Below are positions 40,835-50,711 of a DNA stretch of 52,875 bases, one piece after another (within the stretch, counting starts at the first letter, position 1; the number at the start of each line of letters is the position of its first letter). The notes under the pieces are model-generated. The model ran no database searches. It saw only the letters and a program-made list of their open reading frames with translations, and was not told the DNA's origin. The DNA is from Paucidesulfovibrio sp050251775 (GTDB lineage: Bacteria > Desulfobacterota > Desulfovibrionia > Desulfovibrionales > Desulfovibrionaceae), in the NCBI GenBank assembly GCA_050251775.1, contig JBFWMD010000019.1, positions 1-52,875 of the forward strand, written 5' to 3'. The translations under genes were made by a program, and so were the position numbers.

Positions 40835-41491
40835 ATGGATTCCATCACTGGGTATGCTATTCAGGATTTACTGTATCCGGGGGCGTCGTCCTCGGGGAAC
40901 ACCGCAGGCACTGCAAGCGCTTCGGGTGCGGCGCAGGAGGGCGGCGATGAGGCGGCCCGGCTGGCCGGGCAGGGGGACACGCTGCAAATTTCCCAGGAGG
41001 CGCGTGCTCTGCTGGCCACGAAAATGTCCGAGTACGGCGTGAACGATCCCACGCAGTTGAGCTCGGAAGAGCGGGAGGGGATCCGCACGGCGCTGGAAGA
41101 AGCCGAGGGCGTCACGGACCAGGATCGTGAGGCCATTGCGGCGGCGGACAGCCATTTTGAACAAATGGCTTCCGGAGACGCCGGGGCCGCTGGAGGACAG
41201 GACGGTTCGCGGGAAAGCGGACAGGCCGTTTCGGACGGAGACGGGCAGGCCCAGGCCGCAGGCCAGGGCGGTGGCGCGGCCGCTGGTTCGGGATCGTCTT
41301 CCGGGTCGGACGTGGAGGATGAGATCACGGACAAGGAAAACGAGATCGACGATCTGAAGGCCGAGATTGAGAACTTGCAGGCCAAGGCCGTCAACGATCC
41401 CGAGGCGTCCGAGGAACTCAAGACCAAGCGCGTGGAACTCTCCATGCTGGAGATGGAGCTGGCGCAACTGGAGCAGCAGAGCGGGGAGTGA
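40835..41491 (+). CDS. low-complexity coiled-coil hypothetical protein
   Basis: A 218-residue acidic protein. Residues 1-45 are Ser/Gly/Ala-rich. A helical part at about 48-105 has DTLQISQEARALLATKMSEY, a motif reminiscent of FlgM-like or rod-substrate N-termini (D-x-x-x-S-x-EA). A Gly/Ala/Gln-rich linker (about 110-155) follows, and the end is a strong coiled coil (about 158-218: EDEITDKENEIDDLKAEIEN). No signal peptide. Function unknown; an exported filament- or flagellum-associated protein would fit the S-x-EA motif, but that is speculation. GGAGG precedes the ATG; a terminator follows. Confidence 0.75.
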   Translation: MDSITGYAIQDLLYPGASSSGNTAGTASASGAAQEGGDEAARLAGQGDTLQISQEARALLATKMSEYGVNDPTQLSSEEREGIRTALEEAEGVTDQDREAIAAADSHFEQMASGDAGAAGGQDGSRESGQAVSDGDGQAQAAGQGGGAAAGSGSSSGSDVEDEITDKENEIDDLKAEIENLQAKAVNDPEASEELKTKRVELSMLEMELAQLEQQSGE

Positions 41492-41548
41492 ACCTCGATT
41501 GGAAACGGGCGTGTGGTTTTGGCCGTCCTGGCGAAATCCACGCAACAG

Positions 41549-41573
41549 AGCCGCTCCTTTTGGGCGGCTTTTT
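41549..41573 (+). terminator. terminator after the coiled-coil gene
   Basis: AGCCGC / GCGGCT with a 9-base loop, then TTTT. Confidence 0.8.
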
Positions 41574-41736
41574 CGTGTCTGCATCCCGTGATTTCGAGAC
41601 TCCCAGATGCCGCGTGGCCGCCGTGTGAAATTCTGTGATTCCTCGTGACCGTGCCGCATCCCATTTCTGGACACATGGTTGTGTGTTGTGCCAAATTCAA
41701 TACGAAATCAGATCACGTATTCCAGGGAGACATGGC

Positions 41737-42438
41737 ATGAACAACAAAGGGATTTTCATTGCTTTGAGGCTCTGCTGTTCGGCGCTGCTTTTGCTGGCGC
41801 TCATGTCGGGACCGGCTGTTTCAGCGGAGCTTCCCGAAGGGTTTGTCTCTCTGGATGAAATGATTCCGGGTGCTGTCTATGATGTGCGTTACTTCAGCGA
41901 GAACAATTTCGTGGGTGCGCGCATTGACGGCTATCAGGCTCCACGCGTGATTCTGACCGCACCGGCGGCTCGCGCCCTGGCAGGAGTGCAGAACGAGCTG
42001 GCCCGGTTTGGATTGTCGCTGAAGGTCTTTGACGGCTATCGCCCGCAGCGGGCCGTGGACCATTTCGTGCGCTGGGCCGAGGACCTCTCCGACACGCGTA
42101 TGAAGGCCGCGTTCTATCCGGGTGTGGACAAGGAGAACCTCTTCCGCGACGGCTACATCGCGGCCAAATCCGGGCACTCGCGCGGCTCCACCGTGGATCT
42201 GACCATCGTGGACGCGGCCACCGGGGCGGAACTGAACATGGGCACGCCTTTCGACCATTTCGGTCCGGAATCCTGGCCGGGAAATCCGGATATGAGCGGC
42301 CAGATACGCGCCAACAGGGCATTGCTCCAGCAGCTTATGCGCATGCACGGCTTCCGTCCCCTTCAGGAGGAGTGGTGGCACTTCACCCTGGAGAACGAGC
42401 CCTATCCCGAGACCTATTTCGACTTTCCCGTGCAGTAG
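41737..42438 (+). CDS. VanX-type D-alanyl-D-alanine dipeptidase
   Basis: A 233-residue exported zinc dipeptidase with a signal peptide (1-30, ending AVSA). The zinc ligands His147 and Asp154 (SGHSRGSTVD) and His215, and the catalytic Glu212 (EEWWHF), keep the spacing of VanX (7 and 3 residues). Arg102 in GYRPQ corresponds to the substrate-orienting Arg. It cleaves D-Ala-D-Ala; without vanH/vanA neighbours the role is probably peptidoglycan turnover or nutrient recovery rather than vancomycin resistance. GGGAG lies 11 bases before the ATG at 41737. Confidence 0.93.
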   Translation: MNNKGIFIALRLCCSALLLLALMSGPAVSAELPEGFVSLDEMIPGAVYDVRYFSENNFVGARIDGYQAPRVILTAPAARALAGVQNELARFGLSLKVFDGYRPQRAVDHFVRWAEDLSDTRMKAAFYPGVDKENLFRDGYIAAKSGHSRGSTVDLTIVDAATGAELNMGTPFDHFGPESWPGNPDMSGQIRANRALLQQLMRMHGFRPLQEEWWHFTLENEPYPETYFDFPVQ

Positions 42439-42667
42439 GAGCGCAGGGGAGACAGAGCTTTTCAAACAACCGGTTTGTGAATCCGATCCGCATTTTTTCG
42501 CATCCGAAGGAGGTGTTTTGTCCTCGATTCGGTGCAAGGCGGGCTGGAATGCATATTCCCGCACTCGTTATCCGAGGACGGATTTTTCTTGCGCGTCCGC
42601 CGAGCATACTCTATTTGCTTTGTACCAAAAGCCCACCCGGGCCAGAGGCTGTGTAACCGAACACGAG

Positions 42668-43471
42668 GTGCTTTTGACGCGCAGCCCTATCTCCAGGAAA
42701 AATAAACGGAAGCGTGCTTCCGGAAGTGTTCGTGCGGGCGCGAGCGTGCCCCTGGCCGTGGTTCCGGAGGTCGCGCGGGAAGACCTGCACGAGGCTTTTG
42801 CGCGGCGGGTCACCGAGGAGCGCGCGCTGGCCGTAACCGAGGCCCTGGAGCAACGCAGCGTGGCCGCGCTCTGCAATGTTGTCGGGGAGTCCTACGCGCT
42901 CTTCGACGAGCTGCTCGCGGACCTGGACCTGGATCCGCCCGTGGCCTGCGCGCGCGGGTGCAGCCACTGCTGCTACAACCAGATCTCCCTGACACCGCCC
43001 GAGGCGGTCCATCTGGGCCTCTTCGTGCTGGAGAAGTACCGGGGTGAGGCTCTGGCCGAGGTGGCCAGCCGGGTGGAGACCATCCTGGGATTGATCCGGG
43101 GCAAGTCCCGCTCCGAGATCGGAACCATCCGGCATCTGCTGCCCTGTCCCTTTCTGGAGGACGGAGCCTGCGCCGTGCATCCGGTACGGCCCCTGGTCTG
43201 CCGGGGCTGGAATTCGGTCAATGCGGAGCATTGCCGCCGGGCCAACGACGATCAGGACCCCTGGACCTTGATCGAAAACCATTCCCTGCCGCGCGTTCTG
43301 GCCGAGGCCATCCAGCTCGGGCTGTTGCACGGCTCCCGGGGGCTGGGGCTGGAGGCCGGATTTCTGGTCATCACCAGGGCCGTGCGCCTGATGCTCGACC
43401 ATGGGGTGGGCGAGTGCGCCGTGGACTGGCTCCAGGGGCGGCCCTTTTTCGGGCGCAAAGGTTCCTGGTAG
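42668..43471 (+). CDS. YkgJ family cysteine-cluster protein
   Basis: A protein of the YkgJ/CxxCxxCC family (PF03692) with clusters CARGCSHCCYNQ and CPFLEDGACAVHP ... PLVCRGWNS that probably bind zinc or an Fe-S centre. The family has no fixed function. The start is uncertain: GTG at 42668 (267 residues) or TTG at 42674, the latter with GAGG five bases before; the open frame reaches back to 42518, but that part does not look coding. Monocistronic, closed by a terminator. Confidence 0.85.
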   Translation: MLLTRSPISRKNKRKRASGSVRAGASVPLAVVPEVAREDLHEAFARRVTEERALAVTEALEQRSVAALCNVVGESYALFDELLADLDLDPPVACARGCSHCCYNQISLTPPEAVHLGLFVLEKYRGEALAEVASRVETILGLIRGKSRSEIGTIRHLLPCPFLEDGACAVHPVRPLVCRGWNSVNAEHCRRANDDQDPWTLIENHSLPRVLAEAIQLGLLHGSRGLGLEAGFLVITRAVRLMLDHGVGECAVDWLQGRPFFGRKGSW

Positions 43472-43496
43472 GGGTGTCCGTTGCGAATCCACCCAT

Positions 43497-43530
43497 GAAA
43501 AAGGCTCCCTGTTGCCGGGGAGCCTTTTTC
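43497..43530. terminator. bidirectional terminator between ykgJ-like and GGDEF genes
   Basis: GAAAAAGGCTCCC / GGGAGCCTTTTTC, 13-base perfect stem with an 8-base loop between convergent genes. Confidence 0.9.
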
Positions 43531-43554
43531 ATTTCAGAGCTTGCAGCGCGGGCT

Positions 43555-44472
43555 TCAGGGCGTGGCGCAGCGGAAGCAGTGGCGGCCTTCCTCCTTGGCC
43601 AGGTACAAGGCCTTGTCCGCCGCCGCGATCATGTCCTCCAGCCGGCCTTCGCTGCTGGGCAGCAGGGAGCAGAGGCCCATGCTCACGGACAGCCGGTCCG
43701 AGACCAGGGAGGTTTCGTGGGCAATGTCCAGGGCCTCCACTGAGGCGTTGATCTCCCGTGCGCAGTGCTCGGCTTCCTCGGCCCCGGCATAGGGCAGGAT
43801 CGCGGCGAACTCCTCGCCGCCGTAGCGGGCCACGAAGTCTCCGGCGCGGCGCAGGGCCTTTTGGATGGCCTTGGCCACGGCGCGCAGGGCCTCGTCTCCC
43901 TTGCCGTGCCCGTAAGTATCGTTGAAGAGCTTGAAGTAGTCGATGTCCAGCAGGATCATGGAGAGCTTCTGGTGGGAGCGCAGGGCGCGCTGCCATTCCT
44001 TCTCGGCCACCTCGTCGAAGCGGCGGCGGTTGGGAATTTCTGTCAGCGCGTCGATGAAGGCGTATTCCTCCAGCAGTTCCTGCTTGCGCTTCAGGTTCAG
44101 ATGCACGCCCACCCGGGCCTTAACCATGGGCGGGTGGAAGGGCTTGGTGATGTAGTCCACCGCGCCCAGGGCAAAGCCCCGGGTCTCGTCCATGACCTCG
44201 GAAACCGCCGTGACGAACATCACGGGAATGGCGCGGGTCTGCTCGTGCTCCTTGAGCTTGTTGCAGAGTTCGTAGCCGTCCATGCCGGGCATGAGGATGT
44301 CGGAGAGGATGATGTCCGGCGGCTGGTCCGAGAAGGCGATCTTCAGCGCGCGTTCTCCGTTGGTGGCCGCCGCGATTTTGTATTCGTCGCGGAAGAGGTC
44401 CATGAGCAGTTCGATGTTCTGCTTGTTGTCATCCACGATGAGTATTTTCTGGCGAGTGTCTTCCGTGCTCAT
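43555..44472 (-). CDS. response regulator diguanylate cyclase (REC-GGDEF)
   Basis: A 305-residue protein with an N-terminal receiver (phosphoacceptor Asp58 in ILSDILMPGMDG) and a C-terminal GGDEF domain. The catalytic GGEEF at 218-222 is an active-type signature, and the inhibitory I-site RAGD at 209-212 lies exactly five residues before it, so product feedback by c-di-GMP is expected. It makes c-di-GMP from two GTP when phosphorylated. It starts 10 bases after the stop of the large hybrid kinase, its probable phosphodonor. GAGGAAG precedes the ATG at 44472. Confidence 0.95.
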   Translation of the reverse strand: MSTEDTRQKILIVDDNKQNIELLMDLFRDEYKIAAATNGERALKIAFSDQPPDIILSDILMPGMDGYELCNKLKEHEQTRAIPVMFVTAVSEVMDETRGFALGAVDYITKPFHPPMVKARVGVHLNLKRKQELLEEYAFIDALTEIPNRRRFDEVAEKEWQRALRSHQKLSMILLDIDYFKLFNDTYGHGKGDEALRAVAKAIQKALRRAGDFVARYGGEEFAAILPYAGAEEAEHCAREINASVEALDIAHETSLVSDRLSVSMGLCSLLPSSEGRLEDMIAAADKALYLAKEEGRHCFRCATP

Positions 44473-44482
44473 TGGCGCTTCC

Positions 44483-47400
44483 TCAGCCGTCCAGCGTGGT
44501 GCGGATGGCTTTGATGGTCTCCAGGGCTTCGTCGATTTCAAAGTTGTCGATCTGTTCCAGCAGTCTGTCGCAGAGTTGCTCTCCGGCGGCGGCGCGCAGT
44601 GCGGGCCCCAGGTGCTCCAGCGTGCTCCGGGCCGCGTCCAGGTCGTCGTCCAGCAGGGGGCCGAGGGCTTCCAGTTCCGAGCGGAGCGCATCCGCGTCCA
44701 GGTCCGCCGATTCGACCGGAGCCGGTGTGGAGCCGCTCTCCGTGAGTTCCTCCACATTCAGGCCGCCCAGCACTTCCTCAAGAGCCTTGGTAAAACCATC
44801 CCACAAATTCGAATTCATATCCAGCGAACTTGTCTTCAGGGCGTCTTCAACCTCGGCGGCGCGGGCGGAAAGATTCGCCGCGCCGATGTTGCCCGCCACT
44901 CCCTTGACGGAATGGGCGATGATCCGGGCGTCGTCAAGCTGATTCTGCCCGATCAGGGCGCGGATCCGCTCCAGGGTATCCGCAAAGTCGCGCCCAAAGG
45001 TGCGCAGGAGCTTGCGATAGAGCTTCACGTTGTTGTTGCTGCGGTAGAGGCCCTCCTGGAGGGAGATGCCGGGCAGCGTTTCCGGGAGCACCTCGGGCGG
45101 GGCGGCCGATTCCGAAGTCCGGTCCGGGCCGTCGTCGGCGTCTTCCGGGAGGGCGTCCGCCGGGATCTCGCGTTCCCGGACCTCGACCCATTGGGCCAGT
45201 GCCGTGAAAAGTTGGCGCGGGTCAATGGGCTTGGTCACGTAGTCGTTCATGCCCGCTTCCAGGCAGCGTTCCCGGTCGCCCTTGAGCGCGTGGGCTGTCA
45301 TGGCGATGATCGGCAGGTCCGCGAGGCGGGGATCGGTGCGCAGGCGTCGGGTGGCTTCCAGGCCGTCCAGTTCGGGCATCTGGATGTCCATGAGCACCAC
45401 GTCGGGCAGAGGTCCGGCCTCCGGAGCGAGTTCCTCCAGGGCGCGGCGTCCGTTTTCCGCGATGCGCACGCGCATCCGGGCGGTCTTGAGCCACTCGGTG
45501 GCCACTTCGCGGTTGATCTCGTTGTCCTCCACCAGGAGCACCGTGGCTCCGGCCAGGTGTTCGGCGGGTTTCAACTCATCCTGGAGCGGCTGCTGGCCTG
45601 GCGAGACCGTGGAGGCGTCGCGGCCAAAGAGTTCCATGATCGTGTCGAAGAGGAAAGACTGGTTCACAGGCTTGTGCAGGAAGGCGTCCAGGAAGGACTT
45701 CTCGGCCTGCTGGATCAAATCCTCGCGGCCGTAGGCCGAGACCATGCAGACCACCGGGGTCTTGTCCAGCTTGAGGTCGCGCTTGATCTTCTTGGCCGTT
45801 TCCAGCCCGTTCAGGCCGGGCATTTTCCAGTCCAGCAGCACCAGATCATACGGCGGATCGGCCTGGGCCATCATCTCCAGGCCCTGTTGGCCGGAGGCGG
45901 CGGTATGGGCGTCCATGCGGAAGGAATGGACCGCCGCGGCCAGAATTTCGCGCGAGGTGCTGTTGTCGTCCACGATGAGCACCCGCAGGCCGCGCAGATC
46001 CTTTGGCGGCAGGTGTTTGATCTCGTTTTCCCGGGGCTGCTTGCGGAACACCGCGGTGAACACGAAGCGGGAACCCTTGCCCTGCCCCTCGCTCTGGGCC
46101 TCGATGCCGCCGCCCATGAGCCGGGTGATCTGCTTGCAGATGCTCAGCCCCAGGCCCGTGCCGCCGAATTTGCGGGTGGTGGAGCTGTCCGCCTGGGTAA
46201 AGGAATCGAAAATGGACCCCAGGCGTTTCGGGTCGATGCCGATGCCGGAATCGCGCACAGCGAACTCCAGGGCGACCTGTTCGTCGTCCTGTCCGGGAGC
46301 CCCCACCCCGGTCTCCACGGGCCGCACCTCCACGAGGACCTCGCCCTTTTCCGTGAACTTCAGGGCGTTGCCCGTGAGGTTGATGAGCACCTGGCCAAGG
46401 CGCACCGGGTCGCCCACCAGGGCGCAGGGAGTGCCCTCGGCAATGGAGACGAGCAATTCCACGTCCCGTTCGTGGGCCTTCTGGGAGAACATCTCCGTGA
46501 TGTTGGCCATGACCTCGTAGAGGGAGAATTTGATTTCCTCCAGCTCCAACCGTCCGGCCTCAATCTTGGAAAAGTCAAGAATGTCGTTGATGACCGCGAG
46601 CAGCGACTGGGAGGAACTCTTGATCTTGCGGAAGTAATCCACCTGCCGGGGTGTGCCTTCGGTGCGCATCAGCAGGTCGGTCAGGCCCATGACCGCGTTC
46701 AGCGGCGTGCGGATCTCGTGGCTCATGTTCGCCAGAAATTCGCTCTTGGCCTGGGACGCGGCCTCTGCCGCGCGGCGGTCCTGCTCGGCCTGTTCCCGCT
46801 CCAGGCGGGAGCTGATGTCGTGGATCATGCCCTCGATGATCGGTTCGCCCGTGCGCGCACGGGCGTAATGGGCGCTGTCCTCGGTCCAGAATTCGCTGCT
46901 GTCCCGGCGACGCAGGAGCAGGCGCATGTTCTCGACCCGGCCCTCTGACTGCAATTTTTGGAGGAACTCCTCGCGGGCCTCGGGATGGACATAGACCCGG
47001 CTGCCGAGGTCGGGCGCTTCCTCCCGGAGCTGTTCCAGAGACTCGAAGCCAAGCATGCGGACCAGGGCGGAGTTGGCCGTGAGCAGCTTGCCGTCCATCG
47101 TGGACTGGTAGATGCCCTCAGAAGCATTTTCAAAGATGTTGCGGTACTGCTCCACCATGCCGCTGAGGTCGTTGCGGGCCTGGGAGAGCTTGGCGGCCAT
47201 CTGGTTCAGACTGCCCGCAAGCGCGCCGATCTCGTCGTTGGAGTCCACCTGGATGCGGGTTTCCAACCCGCCCTGGCCGATGCGCTCCGCGCCCTCTTTC
47301 ATGGCGATGATCGGCAGGCCAATGCGTCTGCCGAGATACCAGCCCGCAAAAAGGATCAGCGGCAGGGTCAGACCAAAGATCGCCAGGGCTTTGTAGAGCA

Positions 47401-47998
47401 GCTGGGTCTTGTAGGCGGCCACGGTGGAGGCGGAAATGTCCAGGCCGAGGATTCCGGCACGACTGCCGTCGGGCGCATAGAAGGGCGCGTAGCCCGAGAG
47501 CCAGGTTCCCCATTCGTCGGTGTAGAAGTTTTGCTCCACCAGGGGCGCACCCAGGTCGGCGAAGCGCTCGCGCAGGAGCGGGCTCGCGTCGTCATACGGC
47601 TGGAAAAGCGGGATGGAGTCGTCCGGATTGGATTCGCCGTCCACCACAAAGCGAATGCTTCCGTCGGGCAGTTGGTCCAGTGTGTAGATGTACTTCACGT
47701 CCGTGGCCGCGTCGCGGATTTTCTGCAAGCTGTGCCGCACGGCCAGAAATTCCGGCGAGCCGTCCTGGGCCGGGTCTTTGAGCTTGAGGTAGTCGTCCAC
47801 GTCGAGCACGGTCACGGCCACGCTGACGATGTCATGCAGCCGGTGGCGGATGTCCTTGGTGACCTGCCGGGAGGCGGCTTCGTAGAACACGAAGGTTGTC
47901 AGTGCGCTGATAGTCGCGGCGAAAAGAAAGAAGGCGAGTGTGAGCTTGTGGGAAATGCGCAGCCGTTGCCGTTGTTCACTGGCGTTTTGCGTGCTCAT
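44483..47998 (-). CDS. hybrid sensor kinase: Cache-HAMP-PAS-HisKA-HATPase-REC-REC-Hpt
   Basis: A 1171-residue membrane phosphorelay kinase. TM1 is at about 15-38, the periplasmic sensor about 40-205, TM2 about 213-235, HAMP about 236-290, PAS about 295-400. HisKA has His427 (FLANMSHEIRTP), the ATPase has NLTGNALKF, DSGIGIDPK and GTGLGLSICKQ. REC1 has Asp723, REC2 Asp871 (VLMDIQMPELDG), and the Hpt domain has His1029 (HSVKGVAGNIGA). All relay residues are intact, giving His to Asp to His to Asp, with the Asp of the downstream REC-GGDEF gene as the natural last acceptor. Architecture resembles BarA/ArcB-type kinases. Ligand unknown. Start at 47998. Confidence 0.95.
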   Translation of the reverse strand: MSTQNASEQRQRLRISHKLTLAFFLFAATISALTTFVFYEAASRQVTKDIRHRLHDIVSVAVTVLDVDDYLKLKDPAQDGSPEFLAVRHSLQKIRDAATDVKYIYTLDQLPDGSIRFVVDGESNPDDSIPLFQPYDDASPLLRERFADLGAPLVEQNFYTDEWGTWLSGYAPFYAPDGSRAGILGLDISASTVAAYKTQLLYKALAIFGLTLPLILFAGWYLGRRIGLPIIAMKEGAERIGQGGLETRIQVDSNDEIGALAGSLNQMAAKLSQARNDLSGMVEQYRNIFENASEGIYQSTMDGKLLTANSALVRMLGFESLEQLREEAPDLGSRVYVHPEAREEFLQKLQSEGRVENMRLLLRRRDSSEFWTEDSAHYARARTGEPIIEGMIHDISSRLEREQAEQDRRAAEAASQAKSEFLANMSHEIRTPLNAVMGLTDLLMRTEGTPRQVDYFRKIKSSSQSLLAVINDILDFSKIEAGRLELEEIKFSLYEVMANITEMFSQKAHERDVELLVSIAEGTPCALVGDPVRLGQVLINLTGNALKFTEKGEVLVEVRPVETGVGAPGQDDEQVALEFAVRDSGIGIDPKRLGSIFDSFTQADSSTTRKFGGTGLGLSICKQITRLMGGGIEAQSEGQGKGSRFVFTAVFRKQPRENEIKHLPPKDLRGLRVLIVDDNSTSREILAAAVHSFRMDAHTAASGQQGLEMMAQADPPYDLVLLDWKMPGLNGLETAKKIKRDLKLDKTPVVCMVSAYGREDLIQQAEKSFLDAFLHKPVNQSFLFDTIMELFGRDASTVSPGQQPLQDELKPAEHLAGATVLLVEDNEINREVATEWLKTARMRVRIAENGRRALEELAPEAGPLPDVVLMDIQMPELDGLEATRRLRTDPRLADLPIIAMTAHALKGDRERCLEAGMNDYVTKPIDPRQLFTALAQWVEVREREIPADALPEDADDGPDRTSESAAPPEVLPETLPGISLQEGLYRSNNNVKLYRKLLRTFGRDFADTLERIRALIGQNQLDDARIIAHSVKGVAGNIGAANLSARAAEVEDALKTSSLDMNSNLWDGFTKALEEVLGGLNVEELTESGSTPAPVESADLDADALRSELEALGPLLDDDLDAARSTLEHLGPALRAAAGEQLCDRLLEQIDNFEIDEALETIKAIRTTLDG

Positions 47999-48161
47999 GG
48001 TGGTCCTGGTGTTGAGGCAAGGTTATGGGTGACCCCGGTGTCGTGCGAAGGGGGACTCTCCAATGAATGAAAGATTAGCCTGAAAGGGGCGATGTTGTCC
48101 AATGCGCCTCTTTTCGCGGTCTTGGTTCCGGGACTGTCGGAAAATCATGCCGCTGACCAGG

Positions 48162-48199
48162 AGAAAGCGCCGCCCGCGCGGGGAGGGCGGCGCTTTTCT
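48162..48199. terminator. terminator after the GlnQ operon
   Basis: AGAAAGCGCCGCCC / GGGCGGCGCTTTTCT, T-rich tails on both strands, after glnQ on the minus strand. Confidence 0.85.
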
Positions 48200-48219
48200 T
48201 TCCCTGGGGGCGGCGGGAA

Positions 48220-48951
<732 letters not shown>

Positions 48952-48960
48952 GGCGTTCTC

Positions 48961-49632
48961 CTATCGGCCGCCCTTGAGCTGCAGGCGTCTTTCCAGCCGT
49001 TTCAGCGCCCAGGATATGGCGTTGGTCATGACCAGATAGACCAGGGCCACGGCGAGGTAGACCTCGAAGGCCCGGAAGTTCACAGCCACGATCTCCTGGC
49101 CGGTGCGCAGCAGTTCGCCCACGCCGATGACCATGAGCAGGGAGGTGTCCTTGAGGCTGATGATGAACTGGTTACCCAGGGGAGGGATCATGCGTTTGAA
49201 GGCCTGGGGCCAGATCACGTAGATCATGGCGTCCCGGCGGCGCAGGCCGATGGAGCGGGCGGCCTCCATCTGACCGGGGTTGATGGACTGGACCGCGCCG
49301 CGCACGATTTCCGCGATGTAGGCCCCGGAGTTTACGGCGATGACGAGTATGCCTGCCTCGTGCGGAGGGATGCGAATGCCCAGGGCCATGGGCACGCCGA
49401 AATACAGAAACATTGCCTGGACGAGCATGGGCGTTCCACGAATGGTTTCCACATAGAAACCGGCGAGCTTGCGCACGATGAATTTTTTGGAGAGTTTCAT
49501 CAGACCTGCGGTGGCGCCAAGCAGAAAGCCGAGTCCGAGTCCCCAAGTGGTAATCTTGATGGTCAGCTTGAGTCCGCGCGTGAGCATGGGCAGCGTGTCG
49601 ATGACCACGCTGGGTTCGAATTGGAATGCCAT
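48961..49632 (-). CDS. polar amino acid ABC transporter permease (GlnP-like)
   Basis: A 223-residue permease of the His/Glu/Gln/Arg/opine type. The N-terminal GLKLTIKITTWGLGLGFLLG and the EAA loop EAARSIGLRRRDAMIYVIWPQ are diagnostic. About five transmembrane helices. Homodimerises in the membrane with GlnQ. Nine bases before glnQ. Confidence 0.95.
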   Translation of the reverse strand: MAFQFEPSVVIDTLPMLTRGLKLTIKITTWGLGLGFLLGATAGLMKLSKKFIVRKLAGFYVETIRGTPMLVQAMFLYFGVPMALGIRIPPHEAGILVIAVNSGAYIAEIVRGAVQSINPGQMEAARSIGLRRRDAMIYVIWPQAFKRMIPPLGNQFIISLKDTSLLMVIGVGELLRTGQEIVAVNFRAFEVYLAVALVYLVMTNAISWALKRLERRLQLKGGR

Positions 49633-49713
49633 GTTCGCCTCGATGGTTGAAACTGAAAGAAGGGGAACCGCGGGACGCGGCCCCCCCTCGTCGTTATCTG
49701 CTGCTCAGCGGGA

Positions 49714-50460
49714 CTACTTGGGTTCGGTCTGGAACCACTTCAGGTACAGGTCGCGGTAGGTTCCGTTGGCCTTCAGCGCGGCCAGGGCGGCGTTGACCTT
49801 GGCGACCATCTCGGTGCTGCCCTTGGGGAAGGCGATGCCGTAGGACTGGCCCTGGTAGAGCGGACCCACGACCTTGACCTGGCCCTTGCCGGCCTTGTTC
49901 ATGAAGTCGGCGATAACCGGGGAGTCGAAGACCACTGCGTCGGCGCCGCCGGCGAGCAGCTCCATGAACATGGCGTCATTGTTGGGGAAAAGCTTGATGT
50001 CGGCGGCCTGGGCATTGGCCTTGACGAAGTCTTCGGAAGTGGTGCCGGTCTTGGTGGAGACGACTTTGCCCTTGAGGTCTTCGATGCCGTTGACGGTGGT
50101 GTTGTCGGCCTTGACGAGCACGAGCAGGCCCGCATTGTAGTAAGGATCGGAGAAGTCAACCACTTCGGCGCGTTCGGGCTTGATGGTCATGCCCGCGATG
50201 CCCACGTCGATCTGGCTGGACTGGAGGCCCGGAATGATGCCGTTGAAGTCCATGGGCTGGAGGTCGTACTCCGCGCCGATTTCCTTGGCGATGGCGGCCC
50301 AGAGTTCCACGTCGAAGCCGGTGTGGGTCCCGGTGGCCGGATCCTTGAACTCGAAGGGGGGGAAGTTGGTGTCGGTGGCGACGACGAGCTTGCCGGCAAA
50401 GGCGGTGGCGGCGCTGACGACCAGGGCGGCGGCCAGCAGCAGGGTCACGATGCGTTTCAT
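49714..50460 (-). CDS. polar amino acid ABC transporter binding protein (GlnH-like)
   Basis: A 248-residue periplasmic type-2 binding protein with a signal peptide (1-22, AATAFA). Family markers are LVVATDTNFPPFEFKD (about 24-39), GFDVELWAAI and IDVGIAGMTIKPERAE. Delivers the ligand to the permease. The ATG at 50460 follows GAGGAGG; the frame upstream is not signal-peptide-like. First gene of the operon. The ligand could be Gln, Arg or another polar amino acid. Confidence 0.95.
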   Translation of the reverse strand: MKRIVTLLLAAALVVSAATAFAGKLVVATDTNFPPFEFKDPATGTHTGFDVELWAAIAKEIGAEYDLQPMDFNGIIPGLQSSQIDVGIAGMTIKPERAEVVDFSDPYYNAGLLVLVKADNTTVNGIEDLKGKVVSTKTGTTSEDFVKANAQAADIKLFPNNDAMFMELLAGGADAVVFDSPVIADFMNKAGKGQVKVVGPLYQGQSYGIAFPKGSTEMVAKVNAALAALKANGTYRDLYLKWFQTEPK

Positions 50461-50494
50461 GGGTCCTCCTCGATTAGAATGGAAGGCTATGGTT

Positions 50495-50513
50495 TTTGCA
50501 ACCGAATCGCCCG
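50495..50513 (-). promoter_or_regulatory. possible sigma-54 promoter of the GlnHPQ operon
   Basis: On the minus strand GGGCGATTCGGTTGCAAA: GG and GC 10 bases apart and TTGCA exact, but the -24 reads GGGCGA. It lies about 40 bases before glnH. A weak match that needs support. Confidence 0.35.
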
Positions 50514-50711
50514 GCGTTCGGGCGTATGGTCCGGAAAATTCGACCTCCGCCACTCGGACGGATTGTCACAAAAGCGTCGCATTTTCCACCAAACTGGAGG
50601 ATTTTTCAAGAGTAAAGGCGCGAAAATCAAGCTTCGTGCCGGGGAATATTCGGCAAGGCAGGAAGGGAATACCGGGATCGTTGGCCCGTAATGGTTGCGG
50701 GCGAAAAAGCT

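Noticed and set aside
44282..46948. 888-residue plus-strand frame
   Set aside because: Antisense of the hybrid kinase; no recognisable domain.
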